Origin: Linyphia triangularis
Lineage: Eukaryota > Arthropoda > Arachnida > Araneae > Linyphiidae
Assembly (NCBI GenBank): GCA_963978545.1
Contig: OZ021724.1
Location: 24,479,933-24,543,932, forward strand
Reading direction: 5' to 3'
Length of the DNA stretch: 64,000 bases
The notes beneath the pieces are model-generated. The model was not told the DNA's origin and did no database searches. It worked only from the letters and a program-made list of their open reading frames with translations. Position numbers and translations under genes: made by a program. Below are positions 15,301-26,706 of the stretch, in pieces; position 1 is the stretch's first letter; every line of letters starts with the position of its first letter.

Positions 15301-18300
15301 AAAGTACAATGCAAAGATTACTATGAAAAACTTTTATAGGTATTTGAAACAGGGTGGGTAAAATTATGTCATAATTTAACTTTTAACTTATTTGTCCTAA
15401 TTTTATATGTTAGTAAAACAAAATATGTACCACTTGAACAGAAAGCTTGAAATTAGTATCAAGTTGCATTTGCTTTAGTCTAGATTTTTTTTAACAATCC
15501 TGCTTTTAGTTTTTAAAAATAGAGGTTTTTAATTTGTACCTAATGGTTTTGCATTTATAAAATATTTAGTATAAAGTTTCAGAGTTGAAATTCAAGTTGA
15601 AGTTTGTATTATCAAATGTTTTTGTATAATTTTCCCATGACACTCCCTATAAACTTGATAAAAACATATCTAAAGTAATAGTTATCAACTTTGTAATAAA
15701 TTAATTGAAGATGAATACTCTAATTGAATAAGAATTTATAGCTCTACATATGAATTTATGTGCTTGAATATGTGTTTTTGTTCCTTATTTAAGACCTCGC
15801 CACTATAAATATTTTAGTTTTTATTTCCATTACTGACTATTATTGAATACATATGAGGAAATTGAATAATGTAGAATTTAATCAACCATTCACAAATTCA
15901 AAAAATATCTATGCATATATTCATTTTATTATAGTTAATGGTCACATGACCATAATAAAGAATAGTAAAAACACTAGAGTATTTTTTTTTTTTTTTTTTT
16001 GCCTTATTTCAGGGTCATACGTTTCAGGGAAAACCTGGAAAACTCAGGGAAAATAAATCAGCCTTAAAATCTCAGGGGAAAAAAAATCCCCTTTAAAACC
16101 TGGAAAAAGTCATTGTTATTCTGGAAAAAAAATCCTACTCTTCGGTGTTATTTGCTTAACCCTAACTCGAGAAATTAAAGTTACAGAATTATTTGATGAC
16201 ATAGACTTGCCGAAAGTTAGTCTTAAAAAATATATATATTTTTTTTTCGAGTTATCAGAAGAATTTCTGTAATCGAGGTTTGATTAAATGTTGCTAAAAG
16301 TAATTAAGCTCACGATAGGAAAACACAGCTCTGGAAAACTCAGGGAATTTTTTTTTTTTTAAATGACTATGAATCCTGCACTTATTTCAAAGAACCAGCA
16401 CTTCTATTTCACAATTAGAAGTAAAAAGTAAAGTTTAGCCCTGAGCTTGCTATAGACCACCAATTTGCAAAAAAATCCTAAACAATTATAATACAGTTTT
16501 CTTTCAGATGAACCACTTAACCAACAATAATCCATGCTCTGCCTTAGAAAATAATGCATTTCTTAAATTTCAGATCCTATCGTCATTTCCGTAGTAATTC
16601 TACACCCCGTTACCAGCAACCTTCTGGCTTCCGCTCCGATTGTGGATCTGCGGAGACCATTGCTTACTTCAATTACAGCCCATCCATTCATCATGCCCGG
16701 TTTCCAAGATCGTATCGTCATCACCAAGATTCCCAGAGCTCGGACAATCTGCCTTCAATCATTGGTGGATCTGAACCTTCGCCTTCTCGCCGTGTTGCCA
16801 TTCAGTCCTGTGGAGGTAGAGGTGGTTATTTTATTCATGTTATAGGATTTGAGTGTTTTCAATTGATGTTTGAGTATGGATAGTTTGTATTTTGGAACTG
16901 TCTGTATATCTTTTAAATTTTTGAGGATTTATATGATGTGTAAGTTTTTCTCACAAGCATCTTTGATCATTAGAGTTTGCAGAGCTTAGAGTTTCAGAGA
17001 CTTACATGATTAAGATCACAATCGCAGTTCAAATACATAGCAAATTTAATTGAGATTCAAAATTATCTATACAACCCCTGACAAAAAGTATCCATGATCG
17101 GATACTTTTTGCCAGGGGTTGTAACTCCTTTTTGCCAGGGGTTGTTGTATGTTTTCAAACAGAGAAATCAGAAGGAAACTGTTTACATTATTTATCTGTA
17201 AATACTGCTTTCTAATATTTGTTCACAAAAGGGGAAATGCTTTTTACATGGTGTTATATTGCAAACTTTGTGCTGGCACTAATGAGTACATTAATTCATA
17301 CTATCTTGGGTAAAATTTAGTTACTACAACTTTTACATTGATTTCTGCTTTTTTTCCCCTGAGAAATTCCGCTTTTTCTAAAATTTTATTATTTTTTAGT
17401 GGACTTTATAGGAATTTATCAGATTAAACTTTACTCAAACCCTCCTCAGAAAAAATTTCTGGTTGCACACATTAGTACACAAATATATTTTTATTCAGCT
17501 ATATTTGCAGTTCAAATTAATAATGCTGCATATATTTTTATATTTTTTACATTTTGACTGTTTTCACCCCTGTTACTAGATCAATTATAGTAAATATATT
17601 GTATTATCTTGAAGTCTTTTGCTTTAAATTATTAACACACATATATAAAACATGAAAATTTTTCCTCTAAGAAAGTATAACCTTCTTATCCAAATTTTTT
17701 AATGAAAACAAATATGTAGTAAACCAAAATATATTTTTAAAAAATTACGTTTTAACTTGCAACTAAATTTGAGTATATTGTCAATAGGGTAAAACCAAAG
17801 CACACTAGGACTAGTGATAATTTTATTATAATAAAATTTAGTTTTTTTAAACTTTTCACAAACTTATCCCCCACTACATCCAACTAAAAAAAAAACTTCC
17901 CACAGCTAGCAGCCTCCCTCCCATGCGAAGAAAATGGCACAGCCAAGAAACATTCCACCCTTCTGGAACATACCACATCTTCTCTCCCCCGCATGTACCA
18001 GGAGTTCACCCAAGGATGCTGAGAGAGACGATCCGGTACGAGCTTCCCCCTCCATTGACCACAACTCAGAGGCGAAAGTGGAGTGACCAAGAGAGCTTTG
18101 ACCTGGAGAGTGTGGTAAGGTCAAAAGTGGCGGAGGGTAGTCGAGCCTCGTCTGCCGAGAGTAGCGGGAAGAGTGAGGTTGCTTCAGTTTCGTCTGCCGG
18201 GAGTTCAAAGACTGCTGGGAGTTCTGCTCAGGTGAGCATGGATTTCATGAAAGTGATCTGGGTGTTGAATGTGTAAAATAATATCTACTGAATTTTTAAG

Positions 18301-20322
18301 CGAGTTGTTTACATATGTAATTTTTAAAATTCTAGTTTTTTATAAATGTCTCATGACATTTTTATGAGGATTATAATCTATTGTGTTTATAAACACGTTT
18401 ATAGGCACCAACTACACAGGGGAAAGGGAGTGAACAAATGGGTCACGGGGGGGGGGGTAAAGAGAGCCGAAACTCCCTTGATAGCGGGAGCAAATGTATC
18501 ATTACGAAAATCTATTAAAAAAAATTGCCATATAGAATATTGTGTAAAAAAGACATTTTATAAAGTTCTAAAGATAAAAAATCCCATAAAAATAGAAAGT
18601 AAATGTAAAATTTGTAATCACACTGACACTATCCATCCCTCTCCCCAAAATGAGAATCTAGTAAGTGTATTAATTCTTTTGTGCAATTTCATATAAATAT
18701 ATATTTTAAAGTATTGTATGATATTGCAGTAATTTTGTTGTTATCAGTGGTGTAGTGTAAAATAAAAAGGTGTGGGAACGCTATGTCGCGTCGTTAGAAA
18801 CGTATACTTTTTTTTTTCTGTGTGGAGACGAGGGAAGGGGGGGGGGGTCGAAAATTAAGAATAAATAACCTTTATTGATATTTCTTTAATAATCTCAAAA
18901 CAGATAATGAGCACCTTAAAAACTAAAAAGAAAAATGTGTATTTTAACTTTTGTTATTTAAATAATTTTTTAAACTATTAAATTATATAAATTTTTAGAC
19001 AATTTGCCTTGCATAAACAATTTTAAGAGATTGTTTGACACTTTATAAATGGATTATTAGACATTTTCAAACATACTATTGACACAAATTTTAAGCAGAT
19101 TATTTAGATGATTTTTTTTTTTTTTTTAAACAATTTTGAGATCGAGTTTCGTATCTGCCAAGTTTGATTTAGAACGCACCCCACTAATAGGGTCATCATC
19201 AGATCTAGGTTTTCGGAGCCTAAATACATTATTATCTGACTTCCAGATTTTCAGAGATACCTTACAAGCAATGGGTTCGGATAAATTCCCAGATTTTGTA
19301 GCTCTTCCAAATCTGTTTTTAAAATGCATTAAAAAGGTAGCGATTTTTGTAGTTCAAAATCACTAGCGTTTAAAAAAGATCGAGGCAATTTTGTCCCCTT
19401 AATGCCGCCACTGTATTCTGTATTTAGTGTTTTTTTGTTTTTTTTAATTTGAGGAAAAAGATTTTTTAAGAACTGCTGCTATATTTTTGGAATAAACTCT
19501 GAAATAACTGTAAATGTAAGCTTTCCCATTCTCAAACCGTAAAGCAATTTACTTTTGCATTTTAAAATACATTTGAATTGCTTTCCTACTATTTCACAGC
19601 CCAATTTCAAGGTATTATACAAACTTTTAGTTGTTTTATATTAAAAATATAAAGCACAAAAGTATACTTTTCTATATATAGACGGGGAGAGGGGGTGAAA
19701 ATTAAATACCTTCTCAAAAAGTGAATGTGAATGACTTCACTTTTTGGTAAATTCATTAGCATGGTGGCCGGCAGCATTATCTGTAAAAGGTTGCAAGTAA
19801 ATAAAAAAATTTTAGTTCAAAAACCTTGATTTTTCCAAAATATTTTGCTTATCACAATGACAAATATAAAATCCGTTATTAAATGGCACAGAGTTTATTT
19901 TTCCGGTGAATATTGCCCATTCTCCACTTTTATAAAAATGTAAGCTATTAGGGGAATAACAAGCATCCTCCCATACACATTCCTGGCGCCACTCATTTTC
20001 ATTATTTTTACGTATTGAGTAAGAGTTCAAAAAACAACACTGTTTTGAATATAGTTTGTTATGTTCAAACAACGTATCAGTTTGATTTTCCCAATAACTG
20101 GCCAGTCAATATAAATGCATAATTCCGTGATCTCAAAACATCCTAAAAGCTAATATAAAATATCGAAATTTTTCACTCTCAGCTCTGTCAGAATTTCAGG
20201 CTTTTTTTTTATAGCCTTTTTGGATTGTCCAAAAAACGCATCTTTTATTGTCATTCTTTTCTCTATTGCACAAATTCATTTCTTTGGCTCGGAGAAAGGT
20301 TTACAAATATATAAAGTGGGTG

Positions 20323-20363
<41 letters not shown>

Positions 20364-23300
20364 AGAAAAGAAGGGGGGGGGAAATAAAACGTATGTCACT
20401 TTTGTTGATATTTCGGTTAGCGTTCCCGTTAAAATTGGAGGAGAAGAAACATTCTTCAAGGAACGGGTGCAAAGAACTGAATGTACCAAGCCATAGTTTT
20501 GTTTAAAAATGGAGATAGTTGGCGTGAACTTGTGTATGGAAGTTTTAGTCCGTATTCATGAGGAACCATATAAATTGGAGGTATGGAATTCATCCACAAA
20601 TACAGATCATTTCTTGAAGAAGATAATTGGCATAGGATGAATCATAGATGTAAACATATTATATCAGTTCGTTTCTAATGAAAGAGCAATGAAACATTGA
20701 AAGACCACTTAATAAATTCAAAGAAGGGGGAGGGAGGGAGGGAGTTTAGTGCATGTGTCGCATTGTTTATGGAATGGCCTTTTAAGTGTTTTGCAAATAC
20801 TTCAACTTGCCTGCTCAGCCCTGAAGTTGTGGATCGAAAATAAAAGCGTAGTTCTCACGAAAGAATTTATTTAATTGCATAGTTCTCGCGAAAGAATTTA
20901 TTTGATTTCTTACTTGACTTTGAGTTTAGTGTCACGTAAAGAAAGAAAAAAAAACAAAAAAAAAAACACTTACAAAATACAAATTAATTTTTTTTTTTAA
21001 GTGAGGGAACGCCGTTCCTCTCTCTAAAAAGGTAAAGGATCGTCGTTCCCACGCGTTCCCGCTCCACTACACCCCTGGTTGTTATTATTAGATAACTGGT
21101 ATATGCTCTTTATTCATTAATCATTATCTAAAATTATTAAAATTTGCCTTCTTCATTTCAGTGCAAAATCATAAAAGTATTGGTATTAAAAATTTGATGA
21201 TATTGAAATAAATTATTTTATAAATAACTGGTTAGTGTTCTTACTTTTTCCATAAAATGTATCTGTATTAATTTTATTCAAATAACTATGCTATATATGA
21301 TATTATGTATCAAACATTTTAAGAATATTTTTTTTTTTTGTGTGTTATGTGGAGATTAGTTCAATATATTCAGTTGGTAAATCATGAAAAAAGTGGTGTT
21401 TGGTCACACAATCCCCCCTCTCCATCAAATTTATCCACCAAGTCTTGATCCCATGGCAAAAGTGAAAAGTTGGCGTCTATCAACATATCTATCTTATATT
21501 CAAACATATCACCTGTTTGACCTAAAATGTTTTGTATAAAACTTTCAAAGCCATATTGTTAAAACTATCTACATTTAATTTAACTTTGTCACTATGTACT
21601 ATTTCCTATTTCAATTGGCAGTGTATGTTGATGTGGTATCTGACAATACATTATTTTCACTTTTTTTTTTACAGAACCCTCTTGTATGTCCCGAAGTTGT
21701 GACTGGTAGACCCACACCTCGGCAAGATAGGATTTTACAGAATTTGTCGTCTTTGAGACAGGTACTTTAATATATATAAGTTAATAAAAATAGTTATATT
21801 TCGAAGATGTTGCATTGAGAAACTCCTATTTCTAAAAAAATTATATTTACCTTTGCAATTTTTTGTGCTTTGTTACAAGAAGTTATTCCCAAATCTTGCT
21901 ATTATGAGTTTAAAAAAAATCTTTTTGTACTGTATAACTTAAAATTTACATGCTCCACATTTTTAATTTTGGTTTTAAATTTAAATTTTTATTCTTGAAA
22001 TAATGTTTGAAGTTTTATGACAGATACTCTTTTCCTCAGGTGTTTATAACTGTTATTTTTTTCATCTTTCATCAAAATATGTGGGCTGGGTTGCCACTCA
22101 CCTGGAAAACAGGGAAAATGAAAATGCCTAAAAATGGTCAGGAAAAATTAAAAAATCAGCAGAAAAATCTGGGAATTTCTTTAAGGTTCAAGTTTTCTCA
22201 AAGAAGTTTGGTAATTTTTTTCAGAATGTATGTTTGCGTTCTCAAAATTTGATATTTCGTTTAATGTTTTATTGTAACAACGTGTAAAAAGAACCTGATG
22301 AAAGTGAATTGACTGAAAAAAATAAAAGTAGGTGTACAGTTTGCTACTTTTACATTCCAATGTAATTTAGCTACTTCCTCATACGTTGGTTTTCGGTGAC
22401 ACAAACCGCAGACATGGTACATACAGTTCTACAGAAAAGTTTTTTTTAACAAAATGCCGAATCATATACGGAATTGGAGAATATTTTATCGCCGAGATTT
22501 ACATTGGTGTGATGCAATTTGCGCTGTGTTATGCTAACATAATAACTTCTATTGAGGATATTTGCTACAATATGGTAGGCGCTAATGCCAATATTTACAT
22601 TGGTTACTTTATGAACATCTAGTTCGAGCAACCCAAGATTAAGACTTCATAGGATGTGAAATACTGGATTGTTTTAATAAGGGGAGAAGTATCCCTTTTT
22701 TTTATGTAATATATGGTCTGTTTTTCTTTCATACATGTCTTTTACTGGGTTTTCCCCCCTTTTTTTTGCATTTTTGATGGTAGTATTTGTAATCATTGTT
22801 ATTATTTTAAAACAAGAATTAATTCCTTTTCCTAAAATAGATTTAACAGTAAGAAACGTCCATTTGGGATTAAATTAAGAATTTAAATAACTTTTGAACT
22901 GCTGCAAGACCCTTTTTTTTTTTTTTTGTCACTGACATTTTTGTTACAGTTAAATATTTTTTTTTAAAAGTCATATTGCTGGAAAATTTGTTTGTGTTTC
23001 ATTAATAACTTGAATTTCCAAAAAACATTCGAGCTACTAACAATTTTCTGTTAAATTTCCGTATATTTCTGAAATATTAGTATCTTTCAATTTAATGTTC
23101 TCGTGTTACGATTATTAGTCTGTTTTAGAATTATCCATCGTTAATCTATTGGGAAAACTGTTATGTAGAAATGTCATTAAACCTGGAATTTAAAAAAAAA
23201 ATTTTGGAAAACCTTGAAAGGTCAGTGAATTTTGTTTTACATTTTGAGTGGCAACCCTGTGTTGGAAACACATTCAATTTATGAACTGCTATTTTGCTTT

Positions 23301-24027
23301 TAAAACATATTATGGTTCTTTTTTGGATAATGTGTTCTTGTTTTTTTTTTTCATAACTAGATTTAATTTCACACGCAAAATTAAATGAAGTTTAATTAAA
23401 ATATATAATGATATCATCTGTACCAGTGTTATAAACCGAAATTTACAGTATAAATCGCAAGATTATATATGGTAAAAATGGAGTGTTAAATTGTTAACAC
23501 AAACTTCAAATCGGATATTTCTCTGGGAACTTTTAATTCTGAAAATAGCAGTGAATATATTAAGAATTTTTTTTTTTAATTTCACAAATATCAAGGGATT
23601 CAAATCAGATATTTCTCTGGGAACTTTTAATTCTGAAAATAGCAGCGGATATATTAAGAATTTCTTTTTTTAATTTCACAAAAATCGGCGGAAAATTACA
23701 TTTTCCTTTGTCATTATTGCAATCAGTGTTATAGAATCTTTCTATCTATAAATATTTTGATTTTTGGAATAATTAAATTGTTGAATCTGCGATATTTATC
23801 CTCGAAACTATAAAAATGTACCTGAAAAATCAGGGGCGTCTAGAAACTTTTTCAGCTGAATTTTGCTTACATTCTGGAAAATGCCTTAGTTAAACTTTTA
23901 AAATGTTTAAAATAATGCTATCCTTGAAAATTTTTATACCTCCTTTTTTTTTTTTTTTTAGGGTCTGTTAAAAAAGCAAAAAGAATTGGAAAGCTTGATA
24001 CGCCGTCCACCTCCTTATTACTCTTGA
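342..24027 (+). CDS. CCDC66: CCDC66 orthologue, 3' 13 exons (849 residues, 5' end outside window)
   Basis: Coding exons: 342-529, 2921-3021, 4166-4378, 5723-5780, 6491-6632, 8737-8986, 10379-10604, 11672-11954, 14210-14578, 16574-16815, 17906-18231, 21675-21761, 23962-24027 (TGA at 24025). All junctions are AG/GT and all phases agree. Numbering from the first full codon: the motif NPWGKPGAGAP is at 69-79; KRQQWLREL at 178-186; an acidic/basic coiled coil at about 253-365 (AEERRSKAQEYQREI onward, exons 6-7) matches the conserved CCDC66 domain; RPKWGVNQPSKSYV is at 528-541; and the C-terminal RQ..IL..LSSLRQGLLKKQKELE at 815-838 is nearly the same as the vertebrate CCDC66 C-terminus. Known family role: centrosome, centriolar satellite, cilium and microtubule organisation. 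The region from exon 8 to exon 11 is Ser/Arg-rich and poorly conserved. CSPP1 shares the NPWG and coiled-coil motifs, but the C-terminus favours CCDC66. The first exon is phase 1, so upstream exons must exist. Confidence 0.88.
1102..1215 (+). repeat. Decayed tRNA-derived SINE, family 2
   Basis: TTAGTGCTCTGGCCTC, then GGCATAGATGTTCATCATGG, then TGTTAAGCTGTG match the SINE at 56958-57114 in order. The B-box segment is lost, so the copy is old. Confidence 0.55.
2037..2390. mobile_element. hAT-like MITE, 354 bp
   Basis: It starts with CAGGGTTCCCAC and ends with the exact reverse complement, GTGGGAACCCTG. ATTTA flanks both ends (2032-2036 and 2391-2395), a possible 5-bp target duplication. The inner part has repeated CTTAAAAGTCCTTGA-like words near both ends. 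It has no coding capacity. The 5-bp duplication is shorter than the 8 bp usual for hAT. Confidence 0.75.
3022..4165. other. CCDC66 intron
   Basis: Plain AT-rich intron with donor GTATTT and acceptor TCTTTCTAG. No repeat or gene was recognised. Confidence 0.6.
4880..5273. mobile_element. hAT-like MITE, 394 bp, with internal 32-bp tandem repeat
   Basis: The ends are TAGGGGTCTATGGA and, inverted, CAGGGGTCTATCCA. GTTTT lies directly outside both ends (4875-4879 and 5274-5278), a likely 5-bp target duplication. A 32-bp unit containing GGACCCTTCACAAAATTC repeats about five times from 4917 to 5075. No ORF of note. Confidence 0.7.
4917..5075. repeat. 32-bp tandem repeat, about 5 units
   Basis: GGACCCTTCACA-like words begin at 4917, 4949, 4981, 5013 and (degenerate) 5045, exactly 32 bases apart. 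The array lies inside the MITE. Confidence 0.85.
5781..6490. other. CCDC66 intron with AT microsatellite
   Basis: AT-rich intron. A pure (AT)n run lies at about 6283-6312. Nothing else was recognised. Confidence 0.6.
6283..6312. repeat. (AT)n microsatellite
   Basis: About 14 uninterrupted AT dinucleotides in a CCDC66 intron. Shorter AT runs recur at about 6909-6924 and 7181-7196. Confidence 0.95.
6633..8736. other. CCDC66 intron with a TTAA-flanked transposon
   Basis: Donor GTAAGC, acceptor TCATTCTAG. It holds the element at 7834-8544. The rest is AT-rich with two short AT runs. Confidence 0.6.
7834..8544. mobile_element. TTAA-inserting non-autonomous DNA transposon, 711 bp
   Basis: TTAA lies at 7830-7833 and 8545-8548. 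Inside it the ends read GGGGCTTGGTAC and, inverted, GGGGACTTAGTAC. A TTAA duplication is typical of the piggyBac and Kolobok groups. The GGGG start is unlike the CCC start of piggyBac, so Kolobok-like is the better guess. No coding sequence. Confidence 0.65.
8987..10378. other. CCDC66 intron
   Basis: Strong donor GTAAGT at 8987, acceptor GGCTGACAG. No repeat or gene recognised. A 64-codon antisense frame at 9461-9655 matches nothing I know. Confidence 0.55.
10605..11671. other. CCDC66 intron
   Basis: Donor GTAACA, acceptor TTTTTTTTACAG. AT-rich; nothing recognised. Confidence 0.6.
11955..14209. other. CCDC66 intron with a 1.4-kb hAT-like element
   Basis: Donor GTTGGT (weak), acceptor GTTCCTTGCAG. 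It holds the element at 12580-14004. The remainder is AT-rich without recognised features. Confidence 0.6.
12580..14004. mobile_element. Non-autonomous hAT-like element, 1,425 bp, with TCCTATA arrays at its ends
   Basis: The ends are CAGGGGTCGCAGACG and, inverted, CAGGGGTCAAAGTGAC. ATAGCT flanks both ends (12574-12579 and 14005-14010), a possible 6-bp target duplication. Many copies of TCCTATA follow the left end and several lie just inside the right end, which suggests binding sites for a transposase. The interior is more GC-rich than the host intron but has no recognised ORF. A truncated sister lies at 26707-26945. Confidence 0.75.
14830..15160. repeat. Degenerate tandem repeat, about 143-bp unit
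   Basis: AAACTTGG or AAACTTAA recurs at 14852, 14994 and 15138, with TGTCATCA or TGTCTTCTA before it and CTGTCACT..AAGGCTG after it. About 2.3 units. Confidence 0.6.
16010..16378. mobile_element. hAT-like MITE, about 370 bp
   Basis: It starts CAGGGTCATACG and ends, inverted, CAGGATTCATAGTCA. A second, better copy at 41887-42326 has perfect CAGGGTTCATA ends. GGAAAACCTGGAAAACTCAGGG lies just inside the left end and related words lie near the right. CTTATTT occurs on both flanks but two bases off at the right, so the target duplication is uncertain. Confidence 0.6.
16816..17905. other. CCDC66 intron with a mini-mariner hairpin
   Basis: Donor GTAGAG at 16816 (a second GT at 16822 would add six bases in frame), acceptor TTCCCACAG. 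It holds the hairpin at 17072-17121. Confidence 0.55.
17072..17121. mobile_element. 50-bp mariner-like terminal-repeat hairpin
   Basis: CAACCCCTGACAAAAAGTATC is followed after a short loop by its inverse ending GCCAGGGGTTG. TA lies on each side (17070-17071 and 17122-17123). The arm matches the terminal repeat I recall for arthropod mariner/Tc1 elements. A further partial arm, CTTTTTGCCAGGGGTTG, follows at about 17128-17144. Confidence 0.6.
18232..21674. other. CCDC66 intron with a 2.3-kb hAT-like element
   Basis: Donor GTGAGC, acceptor TTTTTTTTACAG. It holds the element at 18745-21077 and short G-runs at 18450-18458 and 18837-18847. Nothing else was recognised. Confidence 0.6.
18745..21077. 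mobile_element. Non-autonomous hAT element, 2,333 bp, perfect 8-bp TSD
   Basis: GTTGTTAT lies directly on both sides (18737-18744 and 21078-21085). The ends are CAGTGGTGTAGTG and, inverted, CAGGGGTGTAGTG. Just inside, both ends carry GGGAACGC/GGGAACG words. An 8-bp duplication and a CAG start are typical hAT features. No transposase motif was found; the interior has a poly(A) run of about 34 at 20327-20360 and small frames with no recognisable match. Confidence 0.85.
22086..23259. mobile_element. Non-autonomous hAT-like element, 1,174 bp
   Basis: The left end is CTGGGTTGCCACTC; the right end, inverted, is CAGGGTTGCCACTC. Flanks TGTGGG (22080-22085) and TGTTGG (23260-23265) match at five of six bases, a possible 6-bp duplication. 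Small frames inside read through simple repeats and show no transposase motif. Confidence 0.7.
23505..23690. repeat. 94-bp tandem duplication, two units
   Basis: The unit begins TTCAAATCRGATATTTCTCT at 23505 and again at 23599, with about 95% identity between units, including the T-run and TAATTTCACAAA end. Confidence 0.9.
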
Positions 24028-24690
24028 TGCGAGATATTCTTGTGCATATTCCTGTGAAGAATATATTTTACTTAACAAACTGACAAAAAGACATTTTTAA
24101 AATCTTTACAATGATTTTAATATATGCCATGTATATAAATACATATACTGATAGGTACTGCACTCACAAATGCTGTGCCATTCCATAGAGTGAGCTAGTG
24201 TATATAACTATTACAAATGAGAAATATTGGTCCATTGTTATCGACCTGTTTTCTATTCTTTGTCTTGATGTGGAACAGGAGAAAGGTTTTACTGCTATCT
24301 AGTCATATTAAGTTTAAATTGATCGCATAGTATTTATTTGTTGTAGATTTCAATTAAACAAAAATGCAGTTTTTATATTGAGTTGTGAAAGTTAGCTATG
24401 TGCCCAAAAAATCAATTTTAAGTGGAGGCTACTATTTTCTAAATTTTCTCCTCTGTAACCTTAGTACAAACTCCGATAATTAAGTCTTGCTTTTTAAGTT
24501 ATAAGTTATGAATGCTTGAGAACCCAATAAGAGAAAAAGTGTTGTCTCTTGCAATTTACTTAAAGAGCACATGAACACTTTTATATATTTTTTCTGTTAA
24601 AAATAAATTTGGGATCAACCTGTAAGATCGGAGAGAATCCGTAATTTGAAGTTAATAAAATTGTGAAATAAAACTACATAGAAAAATTGA
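24028..24690 (+). other. 3' UTR of the CCDC66 gene
   Basis: AT-rich sequence follows the stop codon directly. AATAAA hexamers lie at 24602-24607, 24654-24659 and 24667-24672, so cleavage is likely near 24.62-24.70 kb. The exact end is inferred from these hexamers, not seen. Confidence 0.5.
24654..24672 (+). terminator. Poly(A) signals of the CCDC66 gene
   Basis: Two AATAAA hexamers (24654 and 24667) sit 8 bases apart about 630 bases after the stop codon. A third at 24602 is an alternative. They are the strongest candidates before the AT-rich intergenic stretch. Confidence 0.5.
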
Positions 24691-26706
24691 AAGTAGTTTT
24701 TGATATTTTCATTATTACTTTCCAAGTTGCTGCAGCTTTTCTTGGATTTTATCCATAAGATTCATTCCTGCCTGTTGGGCTTAATACTAATGAGTATTAA
24801 ACAAAGAATCATGAACTAATATGTATTAGGATATCATAAGACAAGTTAAGTTTGAATATAACTTTGATATTTTATTTTTGATATTTTTATTAATTAGCAT
24901 GCTTTGTTGTGTTTATTTTAGTCATTCTCTAGTCATTTAAAGTTGAATATTTATCAGGTGATTTTCTTAGTTTCCAATTATACCATTTGGTGATTTGATT
25001 ATTTTAAATGGATATTATTGATTTATTTTATTTAAAATATTTTGAATTATTTTTATTGTCCCCAATCTTGATGATTCTAGTGTCACATATTTCGATGCGC
25101 TTGTCAAAACTCACCTAGTCATTATGCATTGTGCTATTATAATTTGTTGCCATTTTCAATAACTATGTATTGTTCCTTGTTCCCCAGTACTAGAAGTTCA
25201 TGCAAGATCATACACTGTTAAAATTAAGAAAATGTAACCTTACATTTCATTCAGAGTTTATGTACTACATCATTAAGTAACAAATCTACCGTATTATAAA
25301 TTTAAAAACTTTGACGAATTGGAAAAAGGCTCATTTCCTTTTTCTAGAAAGTATTTTCTTTCTGCAAATTGTGATTTGCAGATACTTACAAAAAAAAAAA
25401 AAAAAAATCTGAACTAGTACAAGTAAGGTAATTGTGAAATATGTTTTATTTCCCTTTATGCTTTTTTAGTTAGCATATACAACAACAAAAAAACTCACTG
25501 CCACAGATTTTTTTTTAATAAAAAAATGCATTATTGTCCTGCTCAACTATTTATTTATTTTAAATAATTTAATGTGAAACAAACCAACACCTAAGCAGAC
25601 TTTAATTATACATAAAGTTTGCTAAGACAATCAACACAAGTGTATCCAATGTACATATCCAAGAATATTCCTCGCGATTTATTTTGCCATAATTATTTGT
25701 TGTAACCAACAATAATTGATTGTAATTACATATTGCACAAACCTATTGAGTCATTCAGTTTTCTTTTTTAACTGTCCAAAGCAACAAAATGTACTACTCT
25801 TGTTAAGTTACAATGCCATTAAGTGAAATACAAATACGTTTCCTCTGATTAGAACTGATCTTTTCTTTACAGATTAGCCGTATTCTATCAGCTATAAGAA
25901 TTATCCCTTTTTGTTAAGCAAAGCTCTTTTACGATAAATTTAGTTGAATACAATATTTTGATTTATAAATTTAAACTTTCTATTAAAACATTTCTTAAAA
26001 AAAATATATATACTTTTACTAAAGTAATTATAACTGTTTAAGATTTATGGTGCAATTACATCATTAGTATTGTTAAAATTTAACTAAATACAGTTTTGAT
26101 GGAAAAAATTATGAAACAATTGTCTTCTCAAAATTAAACCTCAAAGAAAATTTATATATTTCATTTTATTGAATGCAATATTTATTTGAACCCCTTTTTA
26201 ATGCATGATTGAAAACAATTGAACTAGTTCATCAATTTACGAGTTGATACAAATTTGGAGTGATAAATATTAATACTTCTACTGTTAATATGTGCATCCA
26301 ACAAAAGAAGTAGACAACATGTGAATAGAATTAGTGTACAGCTTTTATACATTTATACCAACGTAAAAAATGCTTGTCCACGATTTGTTTTTAAGCTTCC
26401 TGTGATATAGTCCAAAAATTAATTGTGCCTTGTGCTGTAGTTATTTCTTCTAGTCTGCTTTGTCCTTATATCTCGGTGTTTTGTTACTTTATATTTGTTA
26501 CATTGTGATGTGTATAAATTTGTAATAAAGGAAGCTTGTTTATATAGTTGGTGTAAAATTTTTAATTTCATGATTATTTGTCTATTGAGGTAACATGTCA
26601 AGACTACTGATAATACAACCCAAAATAAATTTTCTTATACAAAAATTTTGATACAAATTGTTTCATTGATGAAACAAAACTAGTTAACAAAGCATTACAC
26701 TCTATG
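24691..26706. other. Intergenic region between the convergent genes
   Basis: AT-rich, with a poly(A) run near 25390. No ORF, RNA gene or repeat was recognised. Confidence 0.5.

Larger units (their letters stand above)
14579..16573. other. CCDC66 intron with degenerate tandem repeat and a hAT-like MITE
   Basis: Donor GTATGT, acceptor TTAAATTTCAG. It holds a roughly 143-bp tandem repeat, a poly(A) run at about 15160-15179, a poly(T) run at about 15980-16000 and the element at 16010-16378. Confidence 0.6.
21762..23961. other. Last CCDC66 intron, with a hAT-like element and a tandem duplication
   Basis: Donor GTACTT; acceptor is a 17-T tract then AG. It holds the element at 22086-23259 and a 94-bp duplication at 23505-23690. 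Confidence 0.6.

Noticed and set aside
20248..20496. 82-codon frame with a Lys run
   Set aside because: It is read through a poly(A) tract of about 34 bases inside a non-autonomous transposon; no coding signal.
22007..22252. 81-codon frame crossing the left end of the 22.1-kb element
   Set aside because: It spans an intron-transposon junction, so it cannot be one gene. The peptide is a translation of the terminal repeat region.
342..24027. CSPP1 as the identity of the + strand gene
   Set aside because: CSPP1 shares the NPWGK and coiled-coil motifs, but the C-terminal SLRQGLLKKQKELE and RPKW.VN.P...Y blocks match CCDC66, as I recall both proteins.
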